A DNA stretch of 64,000 nt, taken from assembly GCA_017893485.1 (NCBI GenBank), contig CM030362.1, forward strand, positions 259,956,255-260,020,254, written 5' to 3'. The translations under genes and the position numbers were made by a program. The notes below the pieces were generated by a model. It did no database searches, was not told the DNA's origin, and saw only the letters and a list, made by a program, of their open reading frames with translations. Below, one piece after another: positions 62,023-64,000 of this stretch (positions are counted from its first letter, which is position 1; the number at the start of each line of letters is the position of its first letter). The DNA comes from Hemerocallis citrina. Taxonomy: Eukaryota > Streptophyta > Magnoliopsida > Asparagales > Asphodelaceae.

Positions 62023-62639
62023 AAAGATAATATGTCAACTAAAGAGAATTTTGGAGGTTAGCGTAGGATTACTCCCAAATAGAGGATATAGAAGAGAGAG
62101 GAATGAGAGAGATTTGAGATGGGGAAGAGCCCAAAAAAGATCTCACGCAAATGGGCCTAAAAGCATATATTGGGGTATCGGCCTGCATGGAGCATTGACC
62201 TTGTAAACTGTGCTTGCTGACGTTGCTCGGCAGGTCCTTCATATCTTTGACCTGGCCGGACATTGGTGTCTCACGGGTTCATGTCCCCAAGATGCACCGT
62301 CGTCAGTGGTATGGATGACTAATAAAGGAAATATCCTTGCTTGTATTTTGTCTAGCAACAACTGTAAATGCGGAGCATGTGCAGGTAAGCCGGAGCAAAT
62401 CCCATAGTCCCACAATTTTTCCTTTTGTTACATTGATTAAAAATGATTCACTTCCTATTAGCTCTAGCTCTACTAAGGTCATTAGGCTGAATATAGTTTC
62501 CAATATATTGAATAATTTATATCTCAAGCCACTCACATAATTAACATGGAATCATTGAGTGGAGTCATATACTCATTTTGGTGTGAATTGAAAATATCAT
62601 CTCTCAGGAGTATGTCCTAATGAACATCAAGCCAAAGCC
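62023..62639. other. Intronic sequence, nothing recognised
   Basis: I looked for a further MutS2 exon and found none. Short frames at 62210-62540 show no known family. Confidence 0.4.
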
Positions 62640-62764
62640 AAAGAAAATTTTTTGTTTTGTTTTTTTTTTTTTTTGAAAAAAGGTTATATTGTAGCCTGGT
62701 CAGGTCTGAAACCCGAGACCTCTCTTCACCTATCCCAGCCATTTACCATCTAAGCTACAAGTCA
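62640..62764 (-). mobile_element. tRNA-derived SINE-like sequence
   Basis: On minus: TAGCTTAGATGGTAAATGG (A-box-like), then GGTCTCGGGTTTCAGACC (B-box-like), then an A-rich tail (the T-run at 62650-62674 in plus). AAGCCA occurs on both sides and may be part of a target duplication. Confidence 0.5.
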
Positions 62765-64000
62765 GTGGTAAGCCATGCAAAATATTGAAGTTATAAAGAT
62801 ATCAAATTAATATATGGTTAATTTGTTAGGTAGCACGGGTACAATATACCTAACAAAATATTACATAAAACAATAATAAGTTGTATAGGGATATACCAAA
62901 GGAACGTTTGTAGACAACTTATGTCATTTACATCAAGATGATGTTACATTGTGAAACTCTATCCTAATTAACTATCCTCACAAACAGTTGCCCAAAATTT
63001 CAATCTTCAGGTACTCTTACTTTTCCAGGCCTCAGTTCTCTCTAAATTTATTGTTTCGTTGACATCAATGAGATAATATCTTGAGCAATAAATTTCATGG
63101 TTTTAAAGATCAGGTCGATCCCAATCCGGATCATTTTTCAAGAGGTACAACCCCTAAATCTCAAGATCGGCTAAATAACTCGGGGATCGGCCGAGTTAGC
63201 TATTGATCGGATGGATTGGCCCAATCCTAACCGGAAACCACCGATCCAATGATTTAAAAAATCAATATTTGAATTTTCTATTCACGTGGATCATTTTATC
63301 CAAGTAATGAAGATGTAATTATGCAATGAACATCATTTCATATCTATCTTTTAAGTAGCACGGAAATAGGTATGGGGTCGGGGTACGACATGACACAGGT
63401 ACGCGGATATGTGATTTCTCAAAAACATAGGATATGGTGCATTTTTTAGTACGTCGAATACAAAATATAATATATTTAATAAATATTATGTTTAAAACAT
63501 ACAAAATTCAAAAATATTCTAATAACTAGAATAATGTCAAATTTGAATTGAGACATTCTAGAAATTTAACTTATTAACATAATATTAAGCGACTTAATAG
63601 CAAATACCATTACCAAAATCAACGCATCACAAAATATTTCATTCATACAACAAGTTCAAAGTTCACACCCAAATACAAAATCAAGCATCTCTATGTAGTA
63701 GTAAGTATCAAGTACCAAGTAGTAGCTAGTAATTACAATATTCAAGTCATAACAAAAACCTAAACTTTCAAGTCAGATACAACCAAAATATCACTAGTTC
63801 ACTACAAATCTTATCATGGGTCTTTTGTATGCTTATTTCTTGGTGCTAAATGCTTTATAAACACACAAGGAACTTGATTGACTGTATCTCAATTATGTCC
63901 ATACACTTAACTTCTTTGTGCTAAATGCTTTATTAACATAATATAACTTAATTGATTGTATCTCAATTGTATCTATATGCTTATTTTTTCGTGCTATTTT
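62765..64000. other. Intronic sequence with unassigned repeats
   Basis: 63092-63270 has GATC-rich ends (GGTTTTAAAGATCAGGTCG / GATTTAAAAAATC inverted) like a hAT-type MITE, without a clear duplication. 63353-63440 has TAGCACGGAAATAGGTATG, similar in style to GGTACG-rich plant MITEs. CTTATTTCTTGGTGCTAAATGC-type text repeats at 63832, 63910 and 63980. No gene seen. Confidence 0.35.

Noticed and set aside
62656..62764. Genuine tRNA gene on the minus strand
   Set aside because: The A- and B-box-like blocks do not fit a full cloverleaf and an A-tail follows, so it is better read as SINE-like.

Overview
The window reads as one stretch of a plant (probably eudicot) nuclear gene. Eleven short exons of a MutS2-family protein lie on the minus strand between 48800 and 1208. 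They have GT-AG borders, compatible phases, about 403 codons and no stop. Both gene ends lie outside the window: the first exon seen starts inside a codon, and the last ends inside one. The introns reach 15.3, 11.3, 9.8 and 5.6 kb, and almost everything else in the window is transposable elements sitting in them. By hand I estimate that roughly 60% of the window is recognisable transposon.

Layout. 1-420: end of a hAT-type MITE inside a copia pol remnant. 1208-3394: MutS2 exons 11 and 10, with a copia-like LTR between them. 3922-7162: pol-less chromovirus copy, TSD GATAA. 8248-8562: Helitron-like ends and a TA repeat. 8967-9049: exon 9. 9842-16378: old copia element, TSD CTTTC, split by two hAT-type MITEs. 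16976-18258: solo LTR. 18814-18944: exon 8. 19480-23300: LTR/TRIM-like pieces, then a decayed plus-strand coding block cut by a hAT-type MITE. 23384-24300: palindromic repeats. 24311-27619: probable 3.3-kb solo LTR with five 193-bp tandem repeats. 28527-28681: short copia-like LTR with primer-binding site. 30249-30296 and 31449-31576: exons 7 and 6. 32151-33270: solo LTR. 34494-34757: small Helitron. 34825-41760: intact copia with practically identical LTRs. 43752-45935: two hAT-type elements. 46910-48800: exons 5 to 1. 48915-52381: hAT-type element that received a second pol-less chromovirus copy. 53170-61010: copia with a solo LTR, a 2.3-kb solo LTR (itself carrying a hairpin MITE) and a TRIM-like element nested in it. 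61240-62022: RTE-type LINE end. 62640-62764: SINE-like sequence.

How it fits together. The only functional cellular gene visible is MutS2. It contributes the MutS core helices, Walker A (exon 5), the FADIGDEQS block (exon 6), Walker B (exon 7), the VGAGTNP/THH block (exon 8) and the start of the clamp/linker (exons 9-11). The only clearly intact mobile protein gene is the 1314-residue copia polyprotein at 36592-40536. A chromovirus-derived LTR family (ends TGATGAGGACATC and TTTTAYATCA) inserted at five places. Three copies are solo LTRs. Two keep internal sequence, and both carry gag fused to the integrase C-terminus plus chromodomain with protease, RT, RNase H and the integrase core missing. 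That shared architecture is the most interesting unusual system in the window.
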